A stretch of 64,000 nucleotides of DNA from Synechococcus sp. AG-670-B23 (GTDB lineage Bacteria > Cyanobacteriota > Cyanobacteriia > PCC-6307 > Cyanobiaceae), in the NCBI GenBank assembly GCA_003209165.1, contig QCSL01000004.1, forward strand, positions 1 through 64,000, read 5' to 3'. This document shows, piece after piece, positions 20,654-30,861 of the stretch; the first letter of the stretch is position 1, and each line of letters starts with the position of its first letter. The notes below the pieces were generated by a model that was not told where the DNA came from, did no database searches, and was given only the letters and a program-made list of their open reading frames with translations. The position numbers and the translations under genes were made by a program.

Positions 20654-22474
20654 CTAGCTCCCCCCACCGTCATTCAACTTGAGCACAGCCATGAAGGCCT
20701 CCTGGGGCACATCCACCTTGCCCATGGCCTTCATCCGCTTCTTGCCCTTGGCCTGCTTCTTCAACAGTTTCTTCTTGCGTGAGATGTCACCGCCGTAGCA
20801 CTTGGCGAGCACATCTTTACGGATGGCGCTGATGCTGGTGGAGGCAATGATTCGGCTGCCGATGGACGCCTGAATCGGAATCTTGAACTGCTGGCGAGGA
20901 ATCAGTTCCTTGAGTTTCTCTACCAACGCCTTGCCAACGTTATAGGCCTTGTCTTGGTGGACGATCGTGGTGAGGGCATCGGCCCGCTCACCGTTGATCA
21001 ACACATCGAGGCGCACCAGCTGGTTCTTGCGGTAGCCGATGAGGCTGTATTCCATCGAGGCATAGCCCTGAGTGCGAGTCTTCATCTGATCGAAGAAGTC
21101 GGTCACCACCTCTGCCAGCGGTAATTCGTAGATCAATGTCACCCGATCTGTAGTGATGTACTTCATATCGATGTACTCACCGCGCCGTTCTTGGCAGAGG
21201 CCCATCAAGGCACCGTTGTAATCATTAGGCGCATAGATCTCCATTTTCACGTAAGGCTCTTCGATGGATTCGCGCTTCTGCGGATCAGGAAGCGTGGCGG
21301 GGTTATCAACCAACACTTCGGAACCATCGATCATATTCACCTTGTAGATCACCGATGGCGCAGTGACGATCAGATCGAGGTCGTACTCGCGCTCGAGCCG
21401 CTCCTGCACGATCTCCATGTGCAGCAGACCGAGGAAGCCGCAGCGGAAACCAAAGCCCATGGCACTGCTGGTTTCAGGCTCGTACTTCAGCGCCGCATCA
21501 GAGAGCTGCAGCTTGTCGAGGGCATCACGCAGATCCGGGTACTGATCGGCCTCGGTAGGGAACAGACCGCAGAACACCATCGGCTTGGCCTCGGTGTAAC
21601 CCGGTAAAGCCTCATCCGCCGGCGCGTTCAACAGGGTGATGGTGTCGCCCACACTGGCATCAGCCACCGCCTTGATCGAAGCCGCTAAGTACCCCACCTC
21701 ACCGGCGTGGAGCTCATCCACCCTCTTCTGATCCGGCGCCATGATCCCGATCTCATCGAGCTCATAGGTCTTCTTGCTGGCCATTAACAGCACTTTGTCT
21801 TTGCGGTTGATCCGGCCGCTCATCACCCGGAAATAAACAATCACGCCCCGATAGGGGTCGTAATAAGAGTCGAAGATCAGCGCTTTGGTGGGCTCCTCTA
21901 CTTCATCCTTCGGCGGCGGCACCCGGTCCACCACGGCCTGCAGGATCTCAGGCACGCCCAAGCCGGTCTTGGCCGAGCAGGAAATGGCGTTGCTGCAATC
22001 GAGACCGATGATCGCCTCCACCTCTTCCTTGATCCGATCAGGATCCGCACCGGGAAGATCGATCTTGTTGAGCACCGGGATGATCTCGAGATCGTTGTCC
22101 AGCGCCAAATACACGTTGGCCAGGGTCTGGGCCTCCACGCCCTGGCTGGCATCTACGACGAGCAGCGCCCCTTCACAGGCCTGAAGGCTGCGGCTCACCT
22201 CATAGGAGAAGTCGACGTGGCCAGGGGTGTCGATCAAGTTGAGGACGTACTCCTCCCCATCCGCCGCGGTGTAGTTCATTCGCGCGGCCTGGAGCTTGAT
22301 CGTGATTCCTCGCTCCCGCTCAAGATCCATGTTGTCCAGGAACTGCTCCTGCATGTCCCGATTGGCCACCGTCCCGGTGTCCTGCAGCAATCGGTCAGCC
22401 AGGGTCGACTTGCCGTGGTCGATGTGGGCAATGATGCAGAAGTTGCGGATCCGTGAGACGGGGGCGTCGGTCAT
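20654..22474 (-). CDS. lepA: Elongation factor 4
   Basis: [36 protein letters not shown]...; start likely at the internal Met rather than 22537. Confidence 0.97.
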   Translation of the reverse strand: MTDAPVSRIRNFCIIAHIDHGKSTLADRLLQDTGTVANRDMQEQFLDNMDLERERGITIKLQAARMNYTAADGEEYVLNLIDTPGHVDFSYEVSRSLQACEGALLVVDASQGVEAQTLANVYLALDNDLEIIPVLNKIDLPGADPDRIKEEVEAIIGLDCSNAISCSAKTGLGVPEILQAVVDRVPPPKDEVEEPTKALIFDSYYDPYRGVIVYFRVMSGRINRKDKVLLMASKKTYELDEIGIMAPDQKRVDELHAGEVGYLAASIKAVADASVGDTITLLNAPADEALPGYTEAKPMVFCGLFPTEADQYPDLRDALDKLQLSDAALKYEPETSSAMGFGFRCGFLGLLHMEIVQERLEREYDLDLIVTAPSVIYKVNMIDGSEVLVDNPATLPDPQKRESIEEPYVKMEIYAPNDYNGALMGLCQERRGEYIDMKYITTDRVTLIYELPLAEVVTDFFDQMKTRTQGYASMEYSLIGYRKNQLVRLDVLINGERADALTTIVHQDKAYNVGKALVEKLKELIPRQQFKIPIQASIGSRIIASTSISAIRKDVLAKCYGGDISRKKKLLKKQAKGKKRMKAMGKVDVPQEAFMAVLKLNDGGGS

Positions 22475-22539
22475 GCAGCGGCGGAATCCCGTCCCGGGCC
22501 CAGAAATCATTGTTGGCACAATCCTAGGGAGCAGCACCA

Positions 22540-22866
22540 GTGGTCATGAGCAATCCCTGGACCCTGCTACTGCTAGCGATCAGCGCTGAGGTGATCGGCA
22601 CCTCCTGCCTGCGCTTGTCGGAGGGCATGACCCGACCGCTGCCCACCTTGCTGGTGTTCAGCGCCTACGCCCTTGCGATGGCCCTGCTTTCCAAGGTGGT
22701 GTTGAGCATCCCACTGGGAATCACCTATGCCCTTTGGAGCGGCATTGGCACCGTGGTGATCGTGTTGGTGGGGCGCTTTGCCTACAGCCAGATGCTGCAG
22801 CCCCTCCAATTAATAGGAATTTTTCTAATCACCGCCGGTGTGATCTTGGTGAATCTGGGGGAATGA
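22540..22866 (+). CDS. Small multidrug resistance (SMR/EmrE-like) transporter
   Basis: [32 protein letters not shown]...[13 protein letters not shown]. Confidence 0.93.
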   Translation: MVMSNPWTLLLLAISAEVIGTSCLRLSEGMTRPLPTLLVFSAYALAMALLSKVVLSIPLGITYALWSGIGTVVIVLVGRFAYSQMLQPLQLIGIFLITAGVILVNLGE

Positions 22867-22869
22867 GCC

Positions 22870-24408
22870 TCAGGGGGTGAGCCCCAGCAAGGCATCACTG
22901 CGCTCCCGCATCCGCTGCAGCACCTCCGGATCCTGCTGAGGATCTTCATGGATGCTGGGCAACAGCGCCTGCAGCCGCTGCTGCCAGGCGTCGCTAACGA
23001 GACGTTGCTTAAAGCAGCGCTGCAGCACTTCCAACATGATCGTCACCGCGGTGCTGGCTCCTGGGGAGGCCCCCAGCAACGCCGCCAGGGAGCCATCGCC
23101 GGAGGCCACCAACTCCGTTCCCAGCTGCAGCCGGCCGCCCTGTTTGCTGCGTTTGATGATCTGAACCCGCTGGCCGGCCACCGAGAGAGTCCAGTCTTCG
23201 GTGCGGGCGGTGGGCATGAACTGCTGCAGAGCCTTATGCCGCTCCGCAGGACTCTGGCGCAACTGATTGATCAGGTATTGCACCAGTTCGAAATTGGTGG
23301 CGCCCACCTGCAGCATCGGCATCAAATTGGTGGCTCGAACAGAAGCAGGCAAATCCAGCAGGGAACCCTGCTTGAGGAACTTGCTGCTGAAGCCTGCAAA
23401 GGGGCCGAACAGAAGCGAAAGTGTTCCATCAATCCAGCGGGTGTCGAGGTGAGGCACCGACATCGGTGGGGCACCAACCGCCGCCTTGCCATAGACCTTG
23501 GCCCGCTGACGGTCGGCCAGCTGAGCATCAGCGCACACCAACCAGAGACCACTCACCGGGAAGCCAGCGAAATCAGCCGCCTCCGGAATCCCGGAGCGTT
23601 GCAACAGCGGAAGGGCACCTCCGCCAGCACCGAGGAAAACAAAAGGAGCCTGAACCTCTTTCTTGCCGGAGGGACCCTTAAGCACCACGCGCCAGTCGGC
23701 CTCGGTCATATCGCTGCGGCGCAGGCGTTTGAGGTCTTGCACCTGGGTGCCATACTCAACGGTGAGCGCTCCGCTCTGCTGCAACGGGGTTATGTAGGCC
23801 CGGGTGAGGGTGCCGAAATCGACATCGGTGCCCCGATCAATTCGGGTGGCCGCCACCGGCTGCTTGAGATCACGGCCCGCCATCACCAGGGGCATCCATT
23901 CGGTGAGCTCGCTTTGCTCCTCGCTCCAGCGCATCCGAGCAAATGCCGGCAGTTCTTTCAACTGGCTGTAGCGCTGACGCAGAAAGGCGATGTTCTCCGG
24001 GGTCCACACGGCACTGATGTGCGCTGCCTGGTGAAGAAAGCTGCTGGTGTCAAGGTCCCCCCGCTCCCGCAGCGAGCCCCAGAACTCCAAGCTGCGCTCA
24101 AACGAGGCATTGATGGCCACCGCTTTGGCCGTGGCAACCGTTCCATCCGCCTGAATCGGGGTGTAATTCAGTTCGCAGTTGGCTGCATGGCCGGTGCCGG
24201 CATTGTTCACCGCCGCACTGCTCTCCAAGGCAGGCGCCTTGAGGCGCTCCACCAGAAGTATCCGCAGCTGCGGGTCGAGTTCATGCAGCAGAGCCGCCAG
24301 GGTGGCGCTCATGATTCCGGCACCCACCAAGACGGCGTCATAACGGGCCTCGGGATTGAACGAACCGTCGTGCTGCACCTGCGCTGGAGGGATAACCGCT
24401 CTCGTCAC
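22870..24408 (-). CDS. mqo: Malate:quinone oxidoreductase
   Basis: YDAVLVGAGIMSATLAALLHELDPQLRILLVERL...VNNAGTGHAANCELNYTP. Confidence 0.95.
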   Translation of the reverse strand: MTRAVIPPAQVQHDGSFNPEARYDAVLVGAGIMSATLAALLHELDPQLRILLVERLKAPALESSAAVNNAGTGHAANCELNYTPIQADGTVATAKAVAINASFERSLEFWGSLRERGDLDTSSFLHQAAHISAVWTPENIAFLRQRYSQLKELPAFARMRWSEEQSELTEWMPLVMAGRDLKQPVAATRIDRGTDVDFGTLTRAYITPLQQSGALTVEYGTQVQDLKRLRRSDMTEADWRVVLKGPSGKKEVQAPFVFLGAGGGALPLLQRSGIPEAADFAGFPVSGLWLVCADAQLADRQRAKVYGKAAVGAPPMSVPHLDTRWIDGTLSLLFGPFAGFSSKFLKQGSLLDLPASVRATNLMPMLQVGATNFELVQYLINQLRQSPAERHKALQQFMPTARTEDWTLSVAGQRVQIIKRSKQGGRLQLGTELVASGDGSLAALLGASPGASTAVTIMLEVLQRCFKQRLVSDAWQQRLQALLPSIHEDPQQDPEVLQRMRERSDALLGLTP

Positions 24409-24458
24409 CCTATGGGGCGACTCCGTAACCTTGGTGCCCTGATGTCTGGTTCACCCTG

Positions 24459-24704
24459 ATGAGCACTGAAACCATGGCCCTCACGCTGGAGAACGTGGAG
24501 AAGGTGCTGGATGAGCTGCGTCCCTTCCTCATGGCTGACGGCGGCAACGTTGAAGTGGTGGAACTGGATGGCCCAATCGTGAAAGTCCGTCTGCAGGGAG
24601 CCTGCGGCAGCTGCCCCAGCAGCACAATGACTTTGAAGATGGGCATCGAACGCAAGATGCGCGAATCGATCCCCGAAGTGAGTGAAGTGGTGCAGGTGCT
24701 CTGA
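24459..24704 (+). CDS. NifU C-terminal-like Fe-S scaffold protein
   Basis: [32 protein letters not shown]...[20 protein letters not shown]. Confidence 0.94.
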   Translation: MSTETMALTLENVEKVLDELRPFLMADGGNVEVVELDGPIVKVRLQGACGSCPSSTMTLKMGIERKMRESIPEVSEVVQVL

Positions 24705-25003
24705 ACCGACTTTTCGTCTATGGATCACTGAAAACCAACGGCAGCGCCCATCACTTGCTGAAGGGCGCCAAGCGAGACCGCGACGGCATCCTCGATGGCT
24801 TCATCGTAATCGAGCACCGGGGCTATCCGATGCTGCAGCGGGGCGACAGGGCCGTTTCAGGAGAGGTGTACTGGGTGCCCGACCTTTGCTGGCCCGATTT
24901 GGATGATTGGGAGGAGGTGCCTGAGAGGTACCGTCGCACCTGCGTGTTCCTCAGGGATGGCCGTAGCGCGTGGCTCTACGAAGCGGGTTCAGAACAACGA
25001 TGA
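24701..25003 (+). CDS. Gamma-glutamylcyclotransferase (AIG2-like) family protein; start codon uncertain
   Basis: In-frame extension of the supplied ORF gives [29 protein letters not shown]... with YGSLK signature. Confidence 0.75.
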   Translation: MNRLFVYGSLKTNGSAHHLLKGAKRDRDGILDGFIVIEHRGYPMLQRGDRAVSGEVYWVPDLCWPDLDDWEEVPERYRRTCVFLRDGRSAWLYEAGSEQR

Positions 25004-25063
25004 AGACCAAAGCCACAGGCGTGAATCGCAGGTTTTTGCCAGCTCAAGGGAATCTCCAGCAGA
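24994..25063. repeat. 70-bp direct repeat copy A: remnant of a DUF4079 gene 3' end
   Basis: Matches 27141..27210 with a perfect 33-bp core GGTTTTTGCCAGCTCAAGGGAATCTCCAGCAGA. Minus-strand remnant reads [25 protein letters not shown]. Confidence 0.9.
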
Positions 25064-25125
25064 CCCCCCTCGGTAGTGCCTTCAGACCCCCTAGCGTTAA
25101 TTGAGATTTAACGTCTAGCCGCGGA

Positions 25126-27108
25126 GTGAGTCTGCTGCTGCTGCTCTGGCCGTTGGCGCTGATCCAGCGGCCGGAAACGAAGTCTCCGCTGTGGGCCCGA
25201 CGCAGCCTGATCCTGTTGATCAGCGCCCTGACCCTTCGTTATCTCTACTGGCGCTGCACCGCCAGCCTCAATCTCGACAGCCCTTTGTCCACAGGTCTCA
25301 GCGGCCTTTTGCTTTTGGCAGAGGGCTGGCTGCTCATCACAGGATTGCTGCCGCTGTGGCTGGCCTGGCGCCGCTTCCCCGATCGACGTCAGGAAGCCCA
25401 GGCACGCCTTCAAGATTGGCAAGCCTCGGAATGGAAGCCCCATGTAGACATCCTTCTTCCCACCCACGGTGAACCACTGGCGGTGCTGCAACGATCGCTT
25501 CTGGGCTGCACCCAGCAGAGCTACCCGCACACCAGCGTCTGGGTTCTGGATGACGCCGGCCGCGAAGAGGTGAAGCAGCTGGCCGATCGCCTGGGCTGTC
25601 GCTACCTGCATCGTCCCGAACGGCTGCATGCCAAAGCGGGCAACCTCAACGCCGGGCTGAGCTGCTGTCATGGCGAGCTGGTAGCAGTGTTCGATGCGGA
25701 CTTCATCCCCCAGCACCGATTCCTGGAGCGATGCATCGGCTTTCTGCTGGACCCGGACGTAGCCCTGCTGCAGACCCCGCAGTCATTTATCAATGCCGAT
25801 CCGGTGATGCGCAACCTGCGAATGGAGTCGTGGTTGCTGCCGGATGAGGAGAGCTTTTATCGCTGGATCGAACCGGTGCGGGACGGCTGGGGGGCCGTGG
25901 TTTGCGCCGGTACGGCCTTCGTGGTGCGGCGGCGCGCCTTGGATGAGGTCGGTGGTTTCGTCGAGGGTGCCTTATCGGAGGACTACGTCACCGGCATTGC
26001 CCTGCGTGAACAGGGCTGGAAGCTGCTGTACCTACAGCAAAAGCTCAGTGCCGGGCTGGCCGCGGAGTCCATGGAGGACTTTGTGCAACAGCGGCAACGC
26101 TGGGCCACCGGCACCCTGCAGAGCCTTGGACTGCCCGAAGGCCCGCTGAGGGCCCAGGGCCTCAACAGCGGCCAACGGCTGGCTTACCTCGAGGGCGTGG
26201 TTCATTGGCTGAACAATCTGCCGAGGTTGGTGCTGATGCTGATGCCGCTGAGCTACGGACTGCTTGGCATCGCACCATTCCTGCTGGATCAGCGAGCGAT
26301 AATCGAGTTGATGCTGCCGCTGTGGGGAACGACGCTGCTCAGCATCGGCTGGCTGAACCGCAACAGCCGCTCAGCCCTGCTGACTGAACTGACCGGCTGG
26401 GTGCTAACCGTTCCGCTGGTGGTGAGCCTGATCTGCCACATCCTCGGTTCATCCATTGGTTTCCGAGTCACCCCCAAGCATCGGCAGCGATCCCGAGGCG
26501 GCTGGTCGTGGTTTTTGGCGCTTCCCCTGATCCTGCTCAGCCTGTTCAACCTGGCGAATTTGCTGGGACTCATCCAGCAGCTGAAGCTGCAGGGCTGGGG
26601 GGAACTCGGACCGCTCCAACTTGGACTGATCTGGGCTGGGCTGAATCTGTTGGGAACCCTCATTGCTCTTCGCGCTTGCTGGAACCCTCCCCAGACCGAC
26701 CCCTCACCCTGGCTCAGCCTTGAGCACGCCGCTGAGGTGACTGATGCCGGGGGGCATCGCCATCCCTGTCGGATCACCGCCATCAGTGAAAGCGGTGTGG
26801 AGCTGGCCTTCGCCTCAGAGGTCCCGACGCTGGTCGTTAGCAGCTATCTGCAGTGGACAACGGCCGTACCACCTCTGCCGGTCGTGTTGCTGAAGATCCA
26901 AGAGCGCCGGGCAGCCCTGGACTGGGGAGAGCTCAACCAACTGCAGCAGCAAAGCCTGATCCGCTGGTTGTTCTGCAGCGATGGGGTCTGGCCAGACCTG
27001 CAACCCCGACGGGAAGTGTTGGGACTTCTGATGCTGCTGAAACGTTTACTGCGGGGCTGCTCAGCTCCTCAAGCATTCGACCGTTCGCTTGTGCCACGAC
27101 TTCCCTGA
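25126..27108 (+). CDS. Cellulose-synthase-like family 2 glycosyltransferase
   Basis: Motifs FDADFIPQH, SEDYVTG, QQRQRWATG; several TM helices; PilZ-like C-terminal tail possible. Confidence 0.88.
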   Translation: MSLLLLLWPLALIQRPETKSPLWARRSLILLISALTLRYLYWRCTASLNLDSPLSTGLSGLLLLAEGWLLITGLLPLWLAWRRFPDRRQEAQARLQDWQASEWKPHVDILLPTHGEPLAVLQRSLLGCTQQSYPHTSVWVLDDAGREEVKQLADRLGCRYLHRPERLHAKAGNLNAGLSCCHGELVAVFDADFIPQHRFLERCIGFLLDPDVALLQTPQSFINADPVMRNLRMESWLLPDEESFYRWIEPVRDGWGAVVCAGTAFVVRRRALDEVGGFVEGALSEDYVTGIALREQGWKLLYLQQKLSAGLAAESMEDFVQQRQRWATGTLQSLGLPEGPLRAQGLNSGQRLAYLEGVVHWLNNLPRLVLMLMPLSYGLLGIAPFLLDQRAIIELMLPLWGTTLLSIGWLNRNSRSALLTELTGWVLTVPLVVSLICHILGSSIGFRVTPKHRQRSRGGWSWFLALPLILLSLFNLANLLGLIQQLKLQGWGELGPLQLGLIWAGLNLLGTLIALRACWNPPQTDPSPWLSLEHAAEVTDAGGHRHPCRITAISESGVELAFASEVPTLVVSSYLQWTTAVPPLPVVLLKIQERRAALDWGELNQLQQQSLIRWLFCSDGVWPDLQPRREVLGLLMLLKRLLRGCSAPQAFDRSLVPRLP

Positions 27109-27134
27109 ATTCAGGGCAACACCTTGGCCAAGGC

Positions 27135-27821
27135 TCAAGGACAACGCTGCAGATCAAAGTCACAGGCGTACACCGCTGGTTTTTGCCAGCTCAAGGGAAT
27201 CTCCAGCAGATCTCTTGTGCCCGTAATGCCCTGCATCACGAAAAGCAGCGCTGCCAGCACCGAGGCCGTGACATGCAGTCGGCGCAGGCGAAGGTCCCGA
27301 AAGATCTCAGGCCGAGCCGCCAAAGAAAACAACATTAGACCTGTAACGGCAACGCCAGCCCAGTAGTGGGACTGCCAGAACGCAAGCGAGAGGGGATCAT
27401 CCGAAAGTCGCCACACCTCCGGTTGGGCTCCGAGAGTGAGCACACCAATCCAGGTGATCAAGCTGAAGCTGAGGCGCAGTGCGGCAGCCTTGCTTCGCCA
27501 GAGCGCGACCAGGCTCGCCCCCGTCCCCAGCAGCACGATGCTCAGCTGGATGGCACGACCAGCACCACCAGAGAAATCAAATAGTGGCGCCTTGGTGGCG
27601 ATGACCACTGTCAAGGCGATCAGCACCAGGAACACCACACCGGCAGCGAGCAAACGGCCTAGGTCACTGTGATCCCTGCCCACCACCGGTGGATGCTTCA
27701 CCTTGGCGACGCGCCTCTGACGGGTCTGCCACGCCAGACGCACCACCATTCCGATGAGCGGATAAATCAGAACAACCGCCAGGGCGGGATGAAGAATCCA
27801 GAGCCAATCGGTGGTGGTCAC
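27135..27821 (-). CDS. DUF4079-type membrane protein
   Basis: LHPALAVVLIYPLIGMVVRLAWQTRQRR...FWQSHYWAGVAVTG...GITGTRDLLEIPLSWQ. Confidence 0.75.
   Translation of the reverse strand: MTTTDWLWILHPALAVVLIYPLIGMVVRLAWQTRQRRVAKVKHPPVVGRDHSDLGRLLAAGVVFLVLIALTVVIATKAPLFDFSGGAGRAIQLSIVLLGTGASLVALWRSKAAALRLSFSLITWIGVLTLGAQPEVWRLSDDPLSLAFWQSHYWAGVAVTGLMLFSLAARPEIFRDLRLRRLHVTASVLAALLFVMQGITGTRDLLEIPLSWQKPAVYACDFDLQRCP
27141..27210. repeat. 70-bp direct repeat copy B (3' end of the intact DUF4079 gene)
   Basis: Pair of 24994..25063. Confidence 0.9.
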
Positions 27822-28007
27822 AGGCCTGTATCCGTGCCCTTAAGACTTCAAGCATGACCAGCAGAATTGCTCCTACAACAGGGCGGCTTGCAAATTTAAT
27901 TAATTCAGCAAATTAAAATCAACAAAGCGCAATTCTTCGCACCGGATATTTACAGAAAATAAAAAATAAATGCTTTAGACCAATGGCATGCCTAGCGAGG
28001 CAAGCCC

Positions 28008-28730
28008 ATGCAGGCCGCACCCAAGCCCATCAACGAAGCAGCCAGACTGAGATCGCTCAGTGAATACCGAATTCTGGGAACAAAGCCTGAGCAAGCCTTT
28101 GACAACATCACCCGGATGGCATCAGAGATTTGCCAGTCTCCGATTGCCCTGATTTCTCTGGTGGATGAGAAGCGTCAGTGGTTCAAATCGAAGGTAGGCC
28201 TTGAAGCCAGCGAAACAAACCGGGATATCTCCTTTTGTGCCCATACGATTCTTGATTCCAAACCTCTCGTGGTGGAGGACGCACTGTTTCACGAGAAGTT
28301 CCGTGACAACCCCCTCGTACAGGAAGAACCCCACATCCGGCTCTATGCAGGGTTCCCCCTCAAAACCGACATCAACCACCGCATCGGAACGCTTTGCGTG
28401 ATTGATCGGATTCCCAAATCACTCACCAATTCGCAATACAAGGTAATGGAAGGCCTTGCGGAACAGGCCACCACTCTTTTGGAACTCAGACGCCGATCCC
28501 TGGCCCTGATGGATGAGTTCTGTCAGATGCATCATGCTCAAGGCTTGGTCACAACATGCAGCTACTGCAAATCAATCCGCGACAGGGAAGGGTTCTGGCA
28601 GCCAATTGAACGATTCCTGATGCAGCACAGCACGCTGAATTTCAGCCATGGCATCTGTCCCGAATGCATGAACGAGCACTTTCCCGACGTGCAAAGCAGT
28701 CAGGCAGAGTCATCGAACAATCACAACTGA
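28008..28730 (+). CDS. GAF-domain protein with C-terminal Cys-rich zinc-binding-like motif
   Basis: RLRSLSEYRILGTKPEQAFDNITRMASEICQSPIALISLVDEKRQWFKS... then CSYCKSIRDREGFW...FSHGICPEC. Confidence 0.88.
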   Translation: MQAAPKPINEAARLRSLSEYRILGTKPEQAFDNITRMASEICQSPIALISLVDEKRQWFKSKVGLEASETNRDISFCAHTILDSKPLVVEDALFHEKFRDNPLVQEEPHIRLYAGFPLKTDINHRIGTLCVIDRIPKSLTNSQYKVMEGLAEQATTLLELRRRSLALMDEFCQMHHAQGLVTTCSYCKSIRDREGFWQPIERFLMQHSTLNFSHGICPECMNEHFPDVQSSQAESSNNHN

Positions 28731-28817
28731 TCACATAGGAGCAGGGCGATTGCCATCAGCAACACCATGAACACTTGACATCACCAGAAAATCAAAGGGA
28801 AGTTCAAGAGATTCGTC

Positions 28818-29051
28818 ATGCGAATTGCAGATTTTCTGTATCGCAAGCTCAGCCTCAATATCTTCAAAGCTGCACCACACCTGAGAACGCAAACACCTGG
28901 GATGACAGCTCCTGCCGTGGTTGAGCCGGAAGCTTTGGAACCACCGACCCCAATCAACACATCAACAGCCGATGTGATTCATATCGGCCCCAGGGGTGGT
29001 CGCTACAAAGTCGACGCCAAAGGTCGCAAGATTTACCTCAAGGCCAGCTGA
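28818..29051 (+). CDS. Small hypothetical protein with GPRGGRYKVDAKGRKIYL motif
   Basis: 77 aa ORF with a low-complexity linker and basic C-terminal motif. Confidence 0.5.
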   Translation: MRIADFLYRKLSLNIFKAAPHLRTQTPGMTAPAVVEPEALEPPTPINTSTADVIHIGPRGGRYKVDAKGRKIYLKAS

Positions 29052-29686
29052 TTATTTAGGCCTATAAAGTGGCAAGATAAAATGGGTCGAAATACTGATC
29101 GATTGGGTTTTGTATCAAACAAAACCACCATGAATTCAATCTGAACGACAAGGTTGATTCACGTCGGGAGATCGAGGTGAACGCTGGTCCTGCTTGCCCC
29201 ATCCGATTTGGCACACCGAACAGTCAAAATGAATCTCTCGCCGATCAATGCCTTACTGCAGCGGAGATCGAATGGCGACGTTGGTCGGGATGGCAGATGG
29301 AACGAACAGCTGAAAAACAGTTCAGAAAAAAGTGGGCCTGACTAACAGCTGAAGTAAGGCGCTACAGCAATGTTCAGTGTCCTGCTGAAGGATGTGCTCA
29401 ACCGTTCCCCCTTGCTGAATCGGCCTCGCCCCCAGACCAGCCAGGTCAATGACGTGGCGCTATGCCGCGCCACAGCGCATCCAGGCCAGCAGAACGTTTT
29501 GATCGGGCACAGCGTCAGCTCGGGTGCCTTCGAAGAGTTGGCCGTCGCCGGCGAAGGCCATGCCGGCGTCCAACGATTTGACCCAGCCTCAAGCGATCAC
29601 GCAGCCGGCTCACTATTTAGCGCCTGGCTGCAACCCGATACCACTGCCAACTTGATGGCACCCATCCTTCAGCTCACGCTAGTGCC

Positions 29687-30856
29687 GTGACCATGCGCGA
29701 CCTCTGCTCTGCCCTGCAGAACAAGACGTATTTCAACTACGGCGGCCAAGGGCCATTGCCCAGTCCATCCCTCGAGGCCATCGCGGCGAGCTGGTCACGC
29801 GTTCAGGAGTTGGGGCCGTTCACCGCAGATGTTTGGCCCTACATCGCCTCCGAAGTCAACAGCACCCGATGCCTTCTGGCCCAGTACTGCGGTGTTCCAC
29901 CCCATCGTCTTGCCCTCACGGAAAACGTCACCAGCGGCTGCGTGCTTCCGCTTTGGGGACTGCCTTTTGATGAAGGTGACCGGCTGCTGATCGGCGACTG
30001 CGAACACCCCGGAGTCGTGAGCGCCTGCGTTGAACTAGCGCGGCGCCAGAACCTCGCCATCGACGTGCTGCCAGTGAAGCATCTGCGTGGTGATCAATCC
30101 CAGTGCGATGTCTCCGTGGTCGAGGCGATGGCACAGACCCTCACGCCCCGCACCCGCCTGGTGGTGCTGAGCCATCTGCTCTGGAACACAGGACAGGTAA
30201 TGCCGATTGCTGCAGTCGCCTACCAGCTGACCCAGCACCCCCAACAGCCCTTTCTATTGGTGGATGCAGCCCAAAGCTTCGGACAGATTCCCGTCGAAGA
30301 GGCTGCTGCTGCGGACATCTACGCCTTCACCGGCCACAAGTGGGCCTGCGGACCTGAAGGGCTGGGAGGCGTTGCACTTTCAGAGCGTGTGTTGGCTAAG
30401 GCTGCTCCAACCGTGATCGGCTGGCGAAGCCTGCGGGATGAAAGCAAGGCCGATCTAACCAGCAAAGATCTGTTTCACCATGACAGCCGCCGTTTTGAAG
30501 TGGCCACCAGCTGCGTTCCGCTGATGGCCGGCCTGCGCTGCTCACTGCAACTGCTGGACAACGAGGGATCAGCCCAACAACGCTGGGACCGCATCCGAAA
30601 CCTCAGTAGCGACCTCTGGCAGGCCCTCCAAGGGCTGGAGCACGTCAAACCCTTGCTGGAGGTGCCTCCCGCCAGCGGACTGGTGAGCTTTCAGGTCGAC
30701 GGCGATGTGCCCCCTGCAGAACATGTGAAGAAGTTGGGTGCCCAGGGGCTGTGGATTCGCGATCTGGCGGACCCCAGTTGCCTGAGAGCCTGCACCCACA
30801 TCACCACCACAGAAGAAGACATCAACACCCTGGTGGCAGCCATTAGCGCTCTTTGA
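29687..30856 (+). CDS. Class V aminotransferase / cysteine desulfurase-like (C-S lyase)
   Basis: TRLVVLSHLLWNTGQVMPIAAV...LLVDAAQSFGQIPV...YAFTGHKWACGPEGLGGV. Confidence 0.93.
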   Translation: MTMRDLCSALQNKTYFNYGGQGPLPSPSLEAIAASWSRVQELGPFTADVWPYIASEVNSTRCLLAQYCGVPPHRLALTENVTSGCVLPLWGLPFDEGDRLLIGDCEHPGVVSACVELARRQNLAIDVLPVKHLRGDQSQCDVSVVEAMAQTLTPRTRLVVLSHLLWNTGQVMPIAAVAYQLTQHPQQPFLLVDAAQSFGQIPVEEAAAADIYAFTGHKWACGPEGLGGVALSERVLAKAAPTVIGWRSLRDESKADLTSKDLFHHDSRRFEVATSCVPLMAGLRCSLQLLDNEGSAQQRWDRIRNLSSDLWQALQGLEHVKPLLEVPPASGLVSFQVDGDVPPAEHVKKLGAQGLWIRDLADPSCLRACTHITTTEEDINTLVAAISAL

Positions 30857-30861
30857 TCGCC

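Noticed and set aside
22948-24459. 503-aa + strand ORF
   Set aside because: Antisense shadow of mqo; composition is His/Gln/Arg-rich and not protein-like.
29370-29690. 106-aa + strand ORF upstream of the aminotransferase
   Set aside because: No recognisable family and composition is ambiguous; could be non-coding, so not listed as a CDS.
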